Shown here piece by piece: positions 17,370 through 27,157 of a stretch of 64,000 nt of DNA (its first letter is position 1; every line of letters starts with the position of its first letter). The DNA comes from DATJGR01 sp963735085 (GTDB lineage Bacteria; Pseudomonadota; Gammaproteobacteria; Pseudomonadales; Azotimanducaceae): positions 1,406,399 through 1,470,398 of the forward strand of contig CAVTJP010000002.1 in the NCBI GenBank assembly GCA_963735085.1, read 5' to 3'. Below the pieces are notes generated by a model. It was not told where the DNA came from, made no database searches, and worked only from the letters and a program-made list of their open reading frames with translations. The translations under genes and the position numbers were made by a program.

Positions 17370-18016
17370 AGGATCATCTTGCGCAAGTGAAACGCCTCGG
17401 CGAACCCCTCATTAGCTTTGCATTCCATGCCCCTAATCGCCATGAGTCCTTCGAACGTACCCGCACAAAACCAACTGCGATTCGCCTGGCTCGGATACGA
17501 GGCTAGTAAGTGAACAGACTTTAGCTCGGCAAGTTTCCGAGTCAGCGGAACATAGAAGTTGGGCTGCCCTAGACCACCGTCAAATTTAGGTACTTCATAT
17601 TCCAGGATCAGGTGATTACGGAACGTATTCCACGTGAGTTCATTGACGACGCGGTGATCCTGATGACGGTCATCGCGCTCGTGCGTAAAAACCAAGTCGG
17701 GCGACTTGAGCTGCTTGAGTCGCTCGAAAATTTGCTTCGCTTCCCGCCATTGTGCTGGAAGGAAACCATCTTCGAGCGAATGAGTTGTGACGTTCGCAGC
17801 GCGCGCGGAACGCAAGAATGCCTTTGCGCTATTGCGTGTTTCTGCCGCGCGCTGGTCGTTTGAAGTCAATGTGATCCACGTAACATTAGCTGATCGTTCG
17901 CCCAATATGCGAAGCAAGCTGGCTCCACAGCCTATCTCGATATCGTCACAATGAGCCCCTAGGCAGAGTACCTCCAACGGTGTGCTGCTAGGAGCCAGTA
18001 AACGATCTAGACGCAT
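17366..18016 (-). CDS. PIG-L family deacetylase
   Basis: This 216-aa zinc-dependent LmbE/PIG-L-type enzyme removes N-acetyl groups from GlcNAc-like or related substrates. The N-terminal metal motif is GAHCDDIEIGCG (AHxDD) and the second metal site is FTHERDDRHQDHRVV (HxxDxxxDH-like). Both are intact. The length is normal. The ATG at 18016 starts MRLDRLLAPSSTPLEVL. It is followed directly by the 18-codon ORF and aminotransferase, all on the minus strand, which suggests a deacetylation-plus-amination module for a sugar component. Confidence 0.9.
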   Translation of the reverse strand: MRLDRLLAPSSTPLEVLCLGAHCDDIEIGCGASLLRILGERSANVTWITLTSNDQRAAETRNSAKAFLRSARAANVTTHSLEDGFLPAQWREAKQIFERLKQLKSPDLVFTHERDDRHQDHRVVNELTWNTFRNHLILEYEVPKFDGGLGQPNFYVPLTRKLAELKSVHLLASYPSQANRSWFCAGTFEGLMAIRGMECKANEGFAEAFHLRKMIL

Positions 18017-18070
18017 AATGCTTCGCGCTTCCTCTCGTAGTCTTCGGCGCCAATCACAAGAATGCCTTGA

Positions 18071-19102
18071 TCAGGATCCTCCCGGTGCCCCTTTTTCGCC
18101 TCCCATGATTTTGATCGGCATCGCCTCGTCGACGCGCCGCAACCACGCTTCGCGCCAGAACGATGGGATCGCCCTGGGACAAAACACACGATCGTGACTG
18201 TACTTGGACTGACAGTAGACACCCTCCAAAATGATTCCGGGCGTCTTCATATCCATAAGAATCCCCGTTCTCTCATTGAGGATCTTCTCCACACGTCTCG
18301 CCACACGAAACCGCTTGCCACAGAACGGCTGCATTTCGATATCGAACCGCATACCGCGGTTCTTTCCATCAAGGTCAATCGTCTGTCGAATCTCCCCGAA
18401 GCTCCGAACTTCCACTAGTTCACCGGGGAGCAGACCTAGAGTTTCTAAGGGCGTTCGTGCACCTCGCGGCAAACCACCCTCAAGCCCGATCTCGACTCCA
18501 TCGCCGATGACACGCTGGAAGAAATTGTAAACTCGAACCGCAAGCCGAAATCCGACTCCAGACACCACCCAATTCTGCAGAATCTTCAGAAATCCCACCC
18601 GAACGAAGCGCGTGAGGGCGACGTTCCCACCACGAAGATCATCAAAATATTGGCGCAGATCCCACCAATGCAGCGGCGTTGTGAAATTCGGCAGCTCAGT
18701 GGCTTGGCAATGATAAACGGTCCCTCCGTTCACCGATCGAGACGTTTGCAACTCTCCAAAGACCCTGCCGTGCTCTACCACTTTGGGTCCGGTCTCGGCG
18801 GACTCCAGCCACGCTTCCTTCCAGTACAGTAGACACTGAGCGTCGCAACCGCCATGACTCGTTCCAACGCAGCGTAACTCTTCCAAATGGACCGTATTGC
18901 GGAGCCACCGACCGCCACTCCTGTTGACCGTGTCGCAAGTCTTGTGCGCAGTTCTGCTGACAGTAAACTCTCGGCCACAGTATTCGAGCATCTCCGGCAT
19001 GAACGACACGCCCTCACAGCGACCTGCGTCATCCAGCGTCCCGTAGATCTCCGAGTAGTCTTTCACGCGAACGCGTTGCCCCGCCCTAAATCTGCCTAAC
19101 AT
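18071..19102 (-). CDS. Uncharacterised protein with a tandem-duplicated cysteine-rich domain
   Basis: This 343-aa soluble protein has two related halves. Copy 1 (about residues 8-101) reads VRVKDYSEIYGTLD, FMPEMLEYCGREFTV, AHKTCDTV, VHLEELRC, GGCDAQC and YWKEAWL. Copy 2 (about residues 228-330) reads VEVRSFGEIRQTID, FDIEMQPFCGKRFRV, ILEGVYC and FWREAWL. Copy 1 keeps all five or six cysteines plus a histidine, a pattern suited to metal binding. Copy 2 has lost the middle ones. The domain type is recurrent in bacterial surface-polysaccharide and peptide loci, but I know of no function. A spacer with possible amphipathic helices (FDDLRGGNVALTRFVRVGF) joins them. Confidence 0.6.
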   Translation of the reverse strand: MLGRFRAGQRVRVKDYSEIYGTLDDAGRCEGVSFMPEMLEYCGREFTVSRTAHKTCDTVNRSGGRWLRNTVHLEELRCVGTSHGGCDAQCLLYWKEAWLESAETGPKVVEHGRVFGELQTSRSVNGGTVYHCQATELPNFTTPLHWWDLRQYFDDLRGGNVALTRFVRVGFLKILQNWVVSGVGFRLAVRVYNFFQRVIGDGVEIGLEGGLPRGARTPLETLGLLPGELVEVRSFGEIRQTIDLDGKNRGMRFDIEMQPFCGKRFRVARRVEKILNERTGILMDMKTPGIILEGVYCQSKYSHDRVFCPRAIPSFWREAWLRRVDEAMPIKIMGGEKGAPGGS

Positions 19103-19354
19103 ACGACTGTTTCCAACCCCTAACGAAACGCCAGATCGCGCAGCGCTAGTGTGCCAAAGAACGTGCCATGGAGTGCGTTCAAGTGTCGCCGGCTATGTAA
19201 GCATCCATAGTTCGGTCCGGCACGACCATTCGAGTGTAAGGTCGCACGTGGCCTTGGGTGCGTGTTGTTACGCTTCGAATATATCCTTCGTGCGGCGACT
19301 GTCTGTATCCTTGCGTCGCGACTGGGCACGATCCGTTTCGGAGGACGGAGAAAC
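19103..19354. promoter_or_regulatory. Divergent intergenic region (cysteine-domain gene / PhyH-like gene)
   Basis: About 250 bases separate genes on opposite strands, so promoters for both directions are expected. No confident promoter boxes, operator or RNA element was recognised. Before the ATG at 19355 there is a strong purine-rich ribosome site (GGAGGACGGAG). Confidence 0.35.
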
Positions 19355-20275
19355 ATGGCGAACGTACTGTTCGATCCAAACTGCGTCGACGATTCGCGGC
19401 GCGAGCGGATATACGCAGGCGACGTGATCGTAATCTCGCCGAACGCCGGCTCATCGGCGCTCCGAAATCTCGCGCTATCGATGATCGAGGATGCGTTCCA
19501 TCCTCTCGATCGACAGACAGCCCAGGACGCCATGGAGGTGCGCACATACGCGGATCTGCTCGCCCAACTCAAGCCAAAATTCATCCATCATCCGGACTCC
19601 AAGCGACATATCCGCACGCTGCTGATTGAAGCCGGCTGCGATCCCGAACACACCTACTTTGATGTGCCCCGTATGCGCACATCGACAAGCGATGACTACC
19701 TGACGGCCGGGATTGCTTACGCATTCCACCCTCATCGAGATACTTGGTATTCGGCACCGATGTGCCAGATCAACTGGTGGATGCCGGTCTTCGAGACCGA
19801 AGCAGCGAACGGAATGGCATTCCATCCCCGCTATTGGTCGACCGCCGTCAACAATAGTTCTGCAGGCTACAACTACCAACGCTGGATCGAATCAGGTCGA
19901 AAACATGCCTCGCAGCAAATTGGCCAAGACACACGGGAACAACCCAAGCCGTTGGAGCCTATCGAGCTGGCATCAGATCTTCGTGTTGTCCCTCCTGTCG
20001 GCGGCGTGATGTTGTTTTCGGCCGCACAGCTTCATTCATCGGTTCCGAACTTCACTCGCAAGACCCGATTCAGTATCGACTTCCGAACCATTCACATACG
20101 AGACGCCGAATCCCTGCGCGGCGCCCCGAACATCGATTCTTTCTGTACCGGGACGACCATGCCAGACTACCTACGCGTCGCAGACTTGGCGCACGTTCCC
20201 GATGCCGTGATAAATGCATACATGCCCTCACATCCCCAACCGTTGGTGTCCCGAGATGCGGTTGGAACCTGCTAA
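19355..20275 (+). CDS. PhyH-like Fe(II)/2-oxoglutarate dioxygenase
   Basis: This 306-aa protein starts MANVLFDPNC after a GGAGG ribosome site. The facial triad is visible: HRD in AYAFHPHRDTWYS near residue 130, and the distal histidine in LFSAAQLHSSVPNFTRKTR, where the downstream arginine would bind 2-oxoglutarate. The surrounding QINWWMPVFETEAANGMAFH strand is typical of the phytanoyl-CoA dioxygenase fold. It probably hydroxylates, desaturates or otherwise oxidises a small molecule or a carrier-bound intermediate. Neighbours do not settle the substrate. Confidence 0.72.
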   Translation: MANVLFDPNCVDDSRRERIYAGDVIVISPNAGSSALRNLALSMIEDAFHPLDRQTAQDAMEVRTYADLLAQLKPKFIHHPDSKRHIRTLLIEAGCDPEHTYFDVPRMRTSTSDDYLTAGIAYAFHPHRDTWYSAPMCQINWWMPVFETEAANGMAFHPRYWSTAVNNSSAGYNYQRWIESGRKHASQQIGQDTREQPKPLEPIELASDLRVVPPVGGVMLFSAAQLHSSVPNFTRKTRFSIDFRTIHIRDAESLRGAPNIDSFCTGTTMPDYLRVADLAHVPDAVINAYMPSHPQPLVSRDAVGTC

Positions 20276-20296
20276 AAGATCCTGAGAGACCTTCAG

Positions 20297-22428
20297 ATGA
20301 TCAAATGGTTTGCTGGCATCATTGTGGCCGGTGTCGTCAGCTGTGCGGCGGCGATAACACTGTCGGACGAAATTCGTTGGCGGGCGGAAGTTGTGTTCTA
20401 CCGGGCCACTGGGCAGATCGAGGGCGTCGGTTGGGGCGATCTGCTGAGCATGCTCAAGCCCGGAAGCGGCTTCTACCTGAGGAATCTCGCCGACACCAAG
20501 AATCCGTACAGCGCAATCGAAAATCTCGCCACAACTGACGACGACGTACGCAGTGGCGAGGCAAGGTATCGGGCTGAGTGTTCGACCTGCCACGGAAACG
20601 ACGGCGCGGGGAGCTCCGCGCCCGCTCTCAATACAGGCAATTTCAAGCACGGCGATAGCGATTGGTCCCTGTTCCAGGTCATACGCCACGGTGTCGAGGG
20701 CACGCCGATGCAGCCGCACGCACTCCCGAGTGAGAAGATTTGGCAGATCGTCTCCTACTTGAGGTCGCTCGAAGACGTCGCTCGCGCGCATCCAATAGGT
20801 GTTGCTGACACTGCTGCTGCCCTTGCCCCAACACCGGTCACGTACCAACGAATCGCGGCCGCAGTGGAGCCGCACAATTGGTTGACGTACTCTGGTTCGT
20901 ATTCCGGATTCCGCTACAGCCCCCTGAATCAGATCGACGCTGAGAACGCCAACCAGGTCCAGGTCAAATGGATGGTTCAGTTTGATACCGACCAGATGAT
21001 CGAAGCCACCCCGATCGTAAACGACGGTGTGATGTACGTGACCGAACCACCAAGCATCGTTCACGCGCTCAACGCCTCAACTGGTGCAAATCTATGGACC
21101 TACACCCACCGAATCCCAACGGACGTAGCAGCGTGCTGCGGCCTGGTCAACCGCGGCGTGGCCGCCCTGGATGATCAGATCTTTCTCGCAACGATCGACG
21201 CAAAGCTCATCGCGCTGGATGCCGCCACGGGCAAAGCGCGCTGGCAGACGGAGATCGCAGATTACAAGAGCGGTGTAACCGTAACTGGCGCGCCACTGGC
21301 GATTCGCGACAAGGTGATCGTTGGCGTGTCAGGTGGCGACATGGGAATACGCGGGTTTTTGGACGCCTACGATGCCAAAACAGGTAAGCGTCTATGGCGC
21401 TATTACACGATTCCCGCTGAGGGCGAGCCCGGCAACGAAACCTGGGGCGCCAACTCGTGGAAGAAGGGTGGCGCGCCAACCTGGCTGACGGGTTCGTTCG
21501 ATCCCGAACTTAATTTGGTCTACTGGGGCGTCGGAAATCCCGGCCCCGACTATCAGGCCGATGTTCGACCCGGTGACAATCTGTACTCCGATTGCGTCGT
21601 TGCACTCAACGCGGACACCGGAAAATTGGTATGGTACTTCCAGTTCACTCCCAATGACGAGCATGACTGGGATGCCAATCAAATCCCGATCTTGATTGAT
21701 GCTAAATGGAAGGGGGTCGCCCAAAGCTTCTGATCACTGCGAACCGCAACGGCTTCTTCTATGTTCTCGACAGGCAGAGCGGAGAGTTTCTGCTCGGGAC
21801 GCCGTTTGGCAAGCAGAATTGGGCATTGGGCCTGAACAAGCAGGGCAGGCCCATTCTGAATCCGAAAACACGCGTATCCACCGCAGGTACCGTGACATGG
21901 CCGGACCCTATCGGAGCCACCAATTGGCAATCGCCCACGTTCTCACCAATCACCCGCACGCTTTACGTTCCATTCATGGAGCGTGGACAGATCGTCTTCA
22001 AACAACCCGACCGGACGCAGTATGTCCGCGGAGAGGAATACCTCGGGAGCGGTCACCAGAACATTACGCGCAATCAACCACTTCATACGGGAATCAAGGC
22101 CATCAATCCGATGACGGGCGACGTCCTCTGGGAGATGCGAAACCCGTCGCGCACGACTTGGTGGAAATGGGGCGGTGTTGTTTCAACCGCCGGAAATATT
22201 CTGTTCAGTGGCGACGGTACGCGGTTGTTCATTCTCGATGCGAACAAAGGCACAGAACTGTGGAGCCTCAACGTCGGTGGCCGCGTAAACTCCTCCCCGA
22301 TCAGCTATCAAACTGGCGGCGAGCAATATTTCGCAATGGCGGCCGGAAAATCGTTCTTCGCGATCGGCTTACCCGATACAGTGGCGAATCGCATCCAATC
22401 CCACAACACGGAAGCACCACCTCAGTGA
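20297..22428 (+). pseudogene. PQQ-dependent dehydrogenase with N-terminal cytochrome c domain, frameshifted
   Basis: A periplasmic quinohaemoprotein would oxidise an alcohol or sugar and pass electrons to haem c. There is an N-terminal signal/anchor (residues 1-22), a cytochrome c domain with CSTCHG near residue 97, then a PQQ beta-propeller (LTYSGSYSGFRYSPLNQI, the CC pair in VAACCGLVNRG, YWGVGNPGPDY, FTPNDEHDWDANQIP). The frame ends at 21733 but resumes as GGRPKLLITANRNGFFYVLD. A GGGGG run near 21712-21716 should be GGGGGG to keep frame. With one G restored the protein is about 710 aa and complete to the final propeller blades. The haem domain lies N-terminal, unlike the usual C-terminal position. 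Confidence 0.85.
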
Positions 22429-22445
22429 TAACCAAAGGATGATCC

Positions 22446-23321
22446 TTAAAGGCCCAGCTCCTCCATTAGCTTGCGGCGCGACCACACGAGCTGTCGCAAA
22501 ACCCAGGCAACCCCCAATGTCGTGTCCTTGATGCCGGGCCGCGCGCGCAGGATTGCTCCGTTCAGGGCAATCATGTAACGCCACATTTGGTATCGAAGAG
22601 GACCCTTGCGATGCGGAAACCAGAACTGTCGGAGTGCTTCCATGTCCATCGTGTTCACCTCAGCAAAGGTCCGCCGATAGAGAAAACTGTCGTCAATTTC
22701 CACAAATCGACCATGCAAGGCGAGCTCCGCCAACAGAACTACATCTGATGACAAGAAAGGTCGGTGCATCCCGGTGCGCAGCAGCGCAGCGCGGCGTATA
22801 ACGCCATTGATCGCGTTATTCAGCCCAAGTCCCTCTAGCACCGAACGAAATCGCGCGTATGCCGATTCATCGTCCACGTTCAGCCGACTCTGGTAATCGA
22901 CAAATTCGTCGACATTTGAGTTGAACAGACGTGTCCTTGGGTAGGCGAGCACAGCACCGGAGTCAGCATCCAGCGCAGCGACACAGCGCGCAAACATTTC
23001 CTGCCCGCATACGTCGTTTGAGGAAGCCCACTTGAACAGCGCGCCGCTCGACAACTTGAATACCAAATTGTAGTTGGCGGGGGCACCGAGGTTGACGTCA
23101 TTCCGATGGTACCTAATCCGCGAATCTAACTTTGCGTACTGTCGGCATATCCCCTGCGTGGAATCGGTGGAGCAGTTGTCGGAGATCACGACTTCAAAAT
23201 TCGTAAAGGACTGCGACAGAATCGACTGCAACGTCTCTTCGATGAACTGCTCGCCGTTGAAGACAGGCAAGCCGATGCTCAAAGGGAAAGGTACGTCAAT
23301 ATTCACATGTTGCTCTCGCAT
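22446..23321 (-). CDS. Family 2 glycosyltransferase
   Basis: This 291-aa GT-A glycosyltransferase has the standard opening SIGLPVFNGEQFIEETLQSI, then EVVISDNCSTDST (nucleotide-binding aspartate) and WASSNDVCGQEMF where the usual DxD is replaced by SND. This variant is common in GT2 enzymes. It is cytosolic and membrane-associated. It is convergent with the PQQ gene (17-base gap) and divergent from the nucleotidyltransferase. The donor and acceptor are unknown. It probably adds one sugar of the repeat unit. Confidence 0.88.
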   Translation of the reverse strand: MREQHVNIDVPFPLSIGLPVFNGEQFIEETLQSILSQSFTNFEVVISDNCSTDSTQGICRQYAKLDSRIRYHRNDVNLGAPANYNLVFKLSSGALFKWASSNDVCGQEMFARCVAALDADSGAVLAYPRTRLFNSNVDEFVDYQSRLNVDDESAYARFRSVLEGLGLNNAINGVIRRAALLRTGMHRPFLSSDVVLLAELALHGRFVEIDDSFLYRRTFAEVNTMDMEALRQFWFPHRKGPLRYQMWRYMIALNGAILRARPGIKDTTLGVAWVLRQLVWSRRKLMEELGL

Positions 23322-23486
23322 TGTGCGGCGCAGTCCAACCTAGCGAGCATTGTTACCACTCGATGGGAAGCCTATCATCTCCCGGTCCCGGCCCATAAAC
23401 GGACATGTAAAAGGGACTCACAGGCGACCCGGGTTCGATCCAATGGCGCACATGCTCGAAGTCCTGGAAAAGAGATCGCGGATCAG

Positions 23487-24260
23487 ATGAAAGTCGTATT
23501 GTTTTGTGGCGGGTTGGGAACAAGACTTCGGGAGTACTCAGAGACGATCCCGAAGCCGCTGGTACAGATCGGCACTCGCCCAATCATCTGGCATCTCATG
23601 AAGTACTACGCCCACTACGGACACAGAGATTTCATTCTCTGCCTCGGCCATGGTGGTCAGCTGATTCGCAAATTCTTCATTGACTACGACCCCAGAGACT
23701 CCGAGGATTTTGTGATCGAAAGAGGTAGTTCTGTCCTCAGCGAACCCCAATCAGACGTGCACGACTGGTCAATCCATTTCGTAAACACCGGCATCAACGC
23801 GAATATCGGGGAGCGCCTACTGGCGGTTCGAGACTTGGTCGCAAAGGAAGAAATGTTTCTGGCCAACTACAGTGATCAATTGACCGACCTGCCCCTTGAC
23901 CAGTATCTCGCCTGGTTTTCGATGGCGAGCTCGACAGCCAGTTTCATCGCCGTCAAACCTTCGCAGAGCTTTCACCTAGTTGACATGAATGGCGCGGGAC
24001 AGGTGCGCCGCCTGCAGCCAGTGTCCGAGACAGAAACCTGGATCAACGGAGGTTTCCTAGTCATGCGACCGGAGATTTTCGACCAGCTGAAGCCGGGCGA
24101 GGAACTCGTAGAGCAACCGTTTTCGCGACTCGCTCAATCCGGTAAGTTGGCGGCCTTTCGATACACGGGATTCTGGAAGGCCATGGACACCTTCAAGGAC
24201 AAGCTCATGTACGACCAACTCGACGCGCAGAACACGCGTCCTTGGGCTGTTTGGGAGTAG
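23487..24260 (+). CDS. Sugar-1-phosphate nucleotidyltransferase (glucose-1-phosphate cytidylyltransferase-like)
   Basis: This 257-aa enzyme activates a sugar-1-phosphate. It has the signature VVLFCGGLGTRLREYSETIP with KPLVQIG (nucleotide and metal binding), then KYYAHYGHRDFILCLGHGG, FLANYSDQLTDLPL and the GFWKAMDTFKDK ending. This pattern is closest to RfbF-type CDP-glucose synthases, so a CTP enzyme is the best guess. ATG at 23487 is preferred because it starts exactly at the family N-terminus (MKVVLFCGG). The in-frame extension back to 23307 overlaps the glycosyltransferase gene. Confidence 0.85.
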   Translation: MKVVLFCGGLGTRLREYSETIPKPLVQIGTRPIIWHLMKYYAHYGHRDFILCLGHGGQLIRKFFIDYDPRDSEDFVIERGSSVLSEPQSDVHDWSIHFVNTGINANIGERLLAVRDLVAKEEMFLANYSDQLTDLPLDQYLAWFSMASSTASFIAVKPSQSFHLVDMNGAGQVRRLQPVSETETWINGGFLVMRPEIFDQLKPGEELVEQPFSRLAQSGKLAAFRYTGFWKAMDTFKDKLMYDQLDAQNTRPWAVWE

Positions 24261-24594
24261 CGTCTACCAGCGCATCCGCACACCTCGCCGTGAATTGTCG
24301 CTGCCGCAAGCCACTTTTAATCGAAGGTTCGATCGATTCCGGCAAATCTCTGAGAATTTCCTACCGGTTCATTTGCCTCTCACCATGGTGCCGCGCACGC
24401 CGGATATCTTCGTCGGAGTGCACCGTCCCAGTTTTAGCGCGATGGCCTGGTGGGCTACAAACCCTGGGATTATGCTGCGCAACCCAAATGACTGACGACA
24501 TCGCGCACGTCGGCGGCGACCAAAGTTGGCGCCGATCAAAGTGTGGCACCGAATCTTCGGCGTCCCCATTCTTCCCAATCCTATACACCCCCGT
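24261..24594. other. Gap of about 330 bases without a recognised gene
   Basis: Several short open frames cross this stretch on both strands (for example 24242-24667 plus and 24361-24588 minus). None has a family-like sequence or a good start. I see no tRNA, insertion-sequence end or clear terminator. It could be remnant DNA from the joining of two gene sets. Confidence 0.5.
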
Positions 24595-25467
24595 CTATAA
24601 GCGAAAACTGTATAGGCCGTTTGCCAGAAACCTCCGACCGGCTTTTAGCTCCTCCTCCTCTCGGTAACCACGGGTCGCGCCGATCGTCTTGTTGACATCG
24701 ATGAGGACTGGCTCGCCTTCATGGAGTACGTAATCAAGCTTGCCGTAGTCCAGGCCAAGTTCCCGCCGCCACTCAAGCATTGCGGGATGGGGCTCGATAT
24801 CCTCCGCCGATACGCAGTTGTGGGTCGTGACCAGCGGCTCGCGCGATTTAAGGATCATGCCACGCACTGCGTCGCCGAGGAAAAGGCAGAAACGCACGTT
24901 GTAGTGGCCGTTCGCGAATTCAGGCAGGAACCGCTCGAACACGATTCTCTTGTCATTGCGCCAGCTCTTCGGAACCTCATTGGGTGTGTCGAATATCCGG
25001 TAACCTTCCTCCTCGACGCATCTGGCGGGGTGGAGCTTGAGTTCGAGGTCGCGGAGACGATTTCTGAGCCTGTAGGGGCGAAGGCGGTCACGCAGGCGAA
25101 GCCCGAGCTTCCGCTCGGGGAGTCCGCGGTGGTTCAGGTCCGTCTTGGCGATGACCGGCTCTTCACACGCGCCATCGAATTGCACAAGGTTGTGGCTGAT
25201 CTTCGATTTGCGGATATCCCGAATACGACAGTTCAATGCCAACGGTTGGGTGGAGGCGTAATCGATGTACTTTTGCGGGACAACCGAGAGATCCACATGT
25301 ACCAACATGATATCGAAGCGTGCGGCGCTTCGCGGTCCGAACAGGAACTCGACGGTGTGCCCGTCCTCCCTCCAGAATTCGGCAAGGTGCTCAACCATGT
25401 AGCCCGAGGCCGTCTTCTCCGACTCGTGGAAAAGGACGCCAATCTTCATTGCTGACGGTGTAGGCAT
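24595..25467 (-). CDS. ATP-grasp-like protein
   Basis: This 290-aa protein (or 284 aa from the second ATG at 25449) has MKIGVLFHESEKTASGYMVE as N-terminal domain. The C-terminal part ends LDYGKLDYVLHEGEPVLIDV followed by NKT, the ATP-grasp metal-binding acidic/Asn pattern. The middle (KRIVFERFLPEF, VRFCLFLGDAVRGMI) fits as well. ATP-grasp enzymes ligate a carboxylate to an amine or thiol. This one is short and the N-terminal domain is unusual, so the substrate is open. It is on the same strand as the PLP decarboxylase upstream (76-base gap) and may share its operon. Confidence 0.6.
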   Translation of the reverse strand: MPTPSAMKIGVLFHESEKTASGYMVEHLAEFWREDGHTVEFLFGPRSAARFDIMLVHVDLSVVPQKYIDYASTQPLALNCRIRDIRKSKISHNLVQFDGACEEPVIAKTDLNHRGLPERKLGLRLRDRLRPYRLRNRLRDLELKLHPARCVEEEGYRIFDTPNEVPKSWRNDKRIVFERFLPEFANGHYNVRFCLFLGDAVRGMILKSREPLVTTHNCVSAEDIEPHPAMLEWRRELGLDYGKLDYVLHEGEPVLIDVNKTIGATRGYREEEELKAGRRFLANGLYSFRL

Positions 25468-25543
25468 GCGTCGTCCATTCTTTTTGAGGGTCGGTCGGTT
25501 GTTCCGTAGCTGATATCGAGTGCATCATCCGGTATCCAGCCGT

Positions 25544-27022
25544 TCATTCCTGGCCCTCCGTTCCCATGTGCGCCGAAATGACGCGCAACCGTTCCAAAAG
25601 CTCATGGAGGTGCTTTCCCGACGTCTCCGGATTCAGAATCACTGCACGAAGCCAGTAGCGATCACCTACTACCGTTCCGCTCAGATACAAGCCGTCCGTT
25701 TCGCGAGCAAGCCGCTCCCGAATGGCCCGGTTGTGGGTATTCAGGGCCTCGAGGGTCATTCGTACACCGGGGAGGTACCGAAAACAGAGGATATTCGCTT
25801 CCGGTGGAGCCAGCGTTTCAAAGTCATCCACGTCTTCGATGATCTCATGCAGGAACCGGGTCGTGTCGCAGGTTTGAACGAGCCGCTCGCCGAGGCGGCG
25901 CCGCCCGTAGACGACAAGGGATGAATAGACACGGATAGCGCTTAGCGGCCGCGTGCACGCGAGACCAAGGCCGATCAGATCTTCGGGCTCGTCCGACAGC
26001 GACTGATCCAGCAACTTTCCCGAGATATAGGGCGCGGAAGACAGGCCGACTGCCATCGACGCTCGCAATTTTCGGCGTTCGCGGATCAACACTACGCTGC
26101 AACCGGCCGGCGCCCAGAGGCACTTGTGCGGATCCCATACGAAGCTGTCCCCCTGCTCCACTCCCCTCAGTTTCGGGCGCAACTCCGAGGCGAGGAGGAA
26201 TGCGCCTCCATGGGCTGCGTCAACGTGGAGCCAAGTGCCGTGTTTTGCGCAGACCTGTGCGCATGCCTCTAGATCGTCGAACGCGCCCGTCGACGTGTGA
26301 CCAGCGGTCGCCACCACGGCGATTGGGATTTCCCCAGCATCCCTCGCAGCGGCGATCGCTCCGTCCAGAGCCACAACGTCCATTGATAGGTCCGCACCAA
26401 CTGGAACTTTGACCAAGGCCCCGGGACCGAGGCCGAGCACATGTGCGGCACGGGCCACCGAATAGTGCACCGTATCGGCAGCAAAGACCTTCATCCGCCG
26501 GCCGTGCAATGCGTCTGGCGCTTCGGCCCAGACGTTATCGCGCGCGCATAGCAGCGCCGTAAGGTTGCCCTCTGTTCCCCCTGAGACAAACGTGCCATCA
26601 GCCTGGTTGGGGTAGCCAACCAACCCCTTGATCCAACGGAGCACGCGCCGCTCGAGCGCGGTGCTGAAAGGCCCCATCTCGGGGGTGGAAACAGCCGGAT
26701 TGACGGCCGCAGTGGCAAAATCGGCCAACACAGGGACCACCATGGAACCTGAACGCTGATGGCCCATGTATTTCGGGTTCCGGTAGTTTCGAGAGCAAGC
26801 CGTCAGTCCTCGTTCAATCAGCGCAACCAGAGCATCCGGCCCCAGGCCCTCCTCCGGTATCGAGGCGAGCAGACTTGCTTCGATCGCCTCAGCTTCTTGC
26901 GAGAAACTCAGCTCGGCATTCGCCGAACTCAGGTAGCTCACAACCGTTTCCATCACCGACCCGGCGAGCCTGCTGATTGCCTGGTCGTCGAGTTCGAATT
27001 CGGATGAGACTTTACTGGCCAT
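25544..27022 (-). CDS. Group II pyridoxal-phosphate-dependent amino acid decarboxylase
   Basis: This 492-aa enzyme of the glutamate/tyrosine/aromatic L-amino acid decarboxylase group has all key motifs. These are YMGHQRSGS and the substrate loop in the N-terminal half, GTFVSGGTEGNLTALLCARD, the PLP-binding histidine/aspartate in VDAAHGGAFLLA, and the Schiff-base lysine in SFVWDPHKCLWAPAGCSVVL. It should decarboxylate an amino acid to an amine in the cytosol. The ATG at 27022 gives the full-length form. The neighbours (ATP-grasp-like, isonitrile-synthase-like, oxygenase) suggest an amine-containing product. Confidence 0.88.
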   Translation of the reverse strand: MASKVSSEFELDDQAISRLAGSVMETVVSYLSSANAELSFSQEAEAIEASLLASIPEEGLGPDALVALIERGLTACSRNYRNPKYMGHQRSGSMVVPVLADFATAAVNPAVSTPEMGPFSTALERRVLRWIKGLVGYPNQADGTFVSGGTEGNLTALLCARDNVWAEAPDALHGRRMKVFAADTVHYSVARAAHVLGLGPGALVKVPVGADLSMDVVALDGAIAAARDAGEIPIAVVATAGHTSTGAFDDLEACAQVCAKHGTWLHVDAAHGGAFLLASELRPKLRGVEQGDSFVWDPHKCLWAPAGCSVVLIRERRKLRASMAVGLSSAPYISGKLLDQSLSDEPEDLIGLGLACTRPLSAIRVYSSLVVYGRRRLGERLVQTCDTTRFLHEIIEDVDDFETLAPPEANILCFRYLPGVRMTLEALNTHNRAIRERLARETDGLYLSGTVVGDRYWLRAVILNPETSGKHLHELLERLRVISAHMGTEGQE

Positions 27023-27157
27023 GGCGTTCGCGTGAGACCTTTACAGGTTGCGGGGGGACTAATCAATCGAACAGTGTCGAGGGGCAACGATATCAGTCCT
27101 TATCGCTTCTCACTCAATCCATGCTGAAATAGTACGACTTGCGAACTGAGGACGAGG

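Noticed and set aside
18007..18222. 71-aa minus-strand frame ending just inside the PIG-L start
   Set aside because: Considered as a coupled small gene, but most of it overlaps the cysteine-domain gene in another frame and it has no convincing start.
22429..22445. Short inverted repeat AAGGAT/ATCCTT between the PQQ gene and the glycosyltransferase gene
   Set aside because: The arms are six bases with a one-base gap and no T-run follows, so it is not a credible terminator hairpin.
24242..24667. 141-aa plus-strand frame after the nucleotidyltransferase
   Set aside because: Overlaps the end of the nucleotidyltransferase and the ATP-grasp gene, has no good start and no family-like sequence.
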